Below, one piece after another: positions 62,851 through 64,000 of a stretch of DNA of 64,000 nucleotides. Position numbers and translations under genes: made by a program. Source of the DNA: Lewinellaceae bacterium (GTDB taxonomy: Bacteria; Bacteroidota; Bacteroidia; Chitinophagales; Saprospiraceae). Below the pieces are notes generated by a model that searched no databases, was not told where the DNA came from, and was given only the letters and a program-made list of their open reading frames with translations. Location: the NCBI GenBank assembly GCA_020636075.1, contig JACJYO010000002.1, forward strand, positions 558,001-622,000. Reading direction: 5' to 3'. Position 1 is the first letter of the stretch; the number at the start of each line of letters is the position of its first letter.

Positions 62851-64000
62851 CTATTTCAACCGCCCTAAAACGTCCTTCATGCGGCGGATTGCTTCCCGCA
62901 ATTGCTCCTCTGACGCTGCGTAGCTCAAACGGAAACAATTTGGATCGCCAAATGCAGACCCGGAGACAAGCCCCACATACGCGGAAGACATGATGAAATC
63001 GCAAAAATCATCGGCATTGTTTATTACAACCTGCCCGTCGGATTTACCAAAATACCAACTGATGTCCGGGAACACATAAAATGCGCCTTCCGGGTGATTG
63101 GCCTTAATGCCCGGAATTTCCTCTAACATAGACAGGATAATGTCCCGGCGTTCGCGGAATGCTTCCCGCATAGCTTCCGTTGGTCCCAGGTCGCTTAGCA
63201 AGGCCACGGCACCAGCTTTTTGGCCAAAAGCCGATGCCCCGCTGGTTACCTGGCCTTGAATTTTAGCGCAGGCGTCGGCAATAAATTTCGGCGCTCCGAT
63301 ATAGCCAAGCCGCCAGCCGGTCATGGCAAAACCCTTGGCAAAACCATTGATCGTGATCGTGCGGTCCTTTACTTGCGGGAAACTGCCGATACTGACATGT
63401 TCATGGGTAAAATTGATATATTCGTAAATCTCGTCGCTCACCACAAACACATGGTCGTGCCTGGCCAGTACGTCGGCGTATGCCTTGAGCTCCGCGCGGT
63501 CGAATACGGTGCCCGTTGGGTTGCAGGGTGAAGAGAAGAGCACAAACTTTGTGTGTGGAGTAATGGCAGCCTCCAATTGCTCCGGATCGGGTTTAAAATC
63601 CTTATCCACGCCGGCATACAAAGCCACGGGCGTTCCACCGGATAGTTTTACAATTTCCCAATACGACACCCAATACGGTGCAAAAATGACTACCTCGTCG
63701 CCCGGGTCGAGCAGCGCCTGGCAAATATTGTACAGGGATTGTTTGGCGCCATTGCTAACTACAATTTGTTCGGGCTTATAGTCCAGATTGTTGTCGCGCC
63801 TGAATTTTTCGCTGATAGCCTGCGTCAGTTCGGGCAAGCCTGATACGGGGGTGTATTTCGTATAACCCGCTTTCAGCGCCTCGTAAGCTGCTGTTTTAAT
63901 GTGTTCGGGCGTATCAAAATCGGGTTCGCCAAGGCTAAGGCTGATTACGTCGTGCCCCAGGGCTCGCAACTCGCGGGCCATTCGTGCCATTTTGAGCGTT
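62851..64000 (-). CDS. Aspartate aminotransferase-like class I/II aminotransferase, N-terminus cut off
   Basis: At least 383 codons on the minus strand with no stop before the window edge; the natural start lies beyond 64000, because the family begins a few residues before the internal T-L-K-M-A-R-M-A-R-E-L. SLSLGEPDFDTPEHIK, YTKYTPVSGLPELTQAI, FSSPCNPTGTVF, VVSDEIYEYI and INGFAKGFAMTGWRLGY (with the PLP lysine) identify a fold-type I aminotransferase of the AspC/prokaryotic I-gamma group. FRLSYAASEEQLREAIRRM closes it. It moves amino groups between aspartate or other amino acids and 2-oxoglutarate. The next gene, GH53, starts 30 nt downstream. Confidence 0.92.
   Translation of the reverse strand, partial: TLKMARMARELRALGHDVISLSLGEPDFDTPEHIKTAAYEALKAGYTKYTPVSGLPELTQAISEKFRRDNNLDYKPEQIVVSNGAKQSLYNICQALLDPGDEVVIFAPYWVSYWEIVKLSGGTPVALYAGVDKDFKPDPEQLEAAITPHTKFVLFSSPCNPTGTVFDRAELKAYADVLARHDHVFVVSDEIYEYINFTHEHVSIGSFPQVKDRTITINGFAKGFAMTGWRLGYIGAPKFIADACAKIQGQVTSGASAFGQKAGAVALLSDLGPTEAMREAFRERRDIILSMLEEIPGIKANHPEGAFYVFPDISWYFGKSDGQVVINNADDFCDFIMSSAYVGLVSGSAFGDPNCFRLSYAASEEQLREAIRRMKDVLGRLK

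Noticed and set aside
1..64000. tRNA, rRNA, CRISPR, phage or intact IS elements
   Set aside because: I found no convincing cloverleaf, rRNA text, spaced short repeats, phage structural genes or transposase.

Overview
The window reads as a chromosomal segment of a free-living Bacteroidota, most likely of the Saprospiria. This is an inference from content, not from a marker gene. The evidence is several proteins with type IX secretion (T9SS) C-terminal sorting domains, SprB-type repeats with a linked PorP/SprF protein, choice-of-anchor L adhesins, a CcmE/CcmF pair of the Bacteroidota type, and promoter boxes close to TTG-N20-TAnnTTTG. I see no rRNA, tRNA, CRISPR array, phage genes or intact transposase.

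Left part (1-16 kb): a cut-off secreted protein; an orphan polymorphic-toxin tip (Rhs core fragment fused to a barnase-type ribonuclease, with its barstar immunity gene 7 nt away); a BACON-domain T9SS cargo; a GNAT acetyltransferase; an unrecognised tail-anchored protein; a deoxynucleoside kinase next to folK; a lipoprotein; a large SprB-repeat adhesin followed by a PorP/SprF-like membrane protein; and a TlpA-like thioredoxin protein.

Middle part (16-28.6 kb): a hotdog thioesterase; a GT2-like protein with altered donor-site motifs; a membrane-anchored receiver/AraC regulator without a kinase; cytochrome c maturation genes (ccmE, a YcxB-like gene, ccmF); and an envelope glycosylation group (GT39/ArnT-like transferase, nucleotide-sugar epimerase, flippase-like membrane protein, ArnC-like GT2). 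A 252-bp MITE-like element with 19-bp terminal inverted repeats and 9-bp target duplications sits just upstream of the epimerase.

Accessory stretch (28.6-41.4 kb): AT-richer, with a heavily frameshifted T9SS cargo, a DUF1772 protein, a beta-helix cargo, DUF1801, a DUF2200 gene with two compensating poly-A indels, a rifampin ADP-ribosyltransferase (arr), a 923-aa cargo, a helical-repeat protein, and an SDR/AraC pair.

Right part (41.4-64 kb): mutS carrying an in-frame insert that contains two 20-bp palindromes; a 2846-aa choice-of-anchor L adhesin with 21 tandem Ig/PKD-like repeats; an M4 metalloprotease; a 1164-aa sister adhesin with the same head and tail but one repeat; a TerB-like protein; folP; a GH53 galactanase lipoprotein; and a cut-off aspartate-type aminotransferase. 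The most striking items are the barnase/barstar tip and the pair of adhesins differing by 21 versus 1 repeats.
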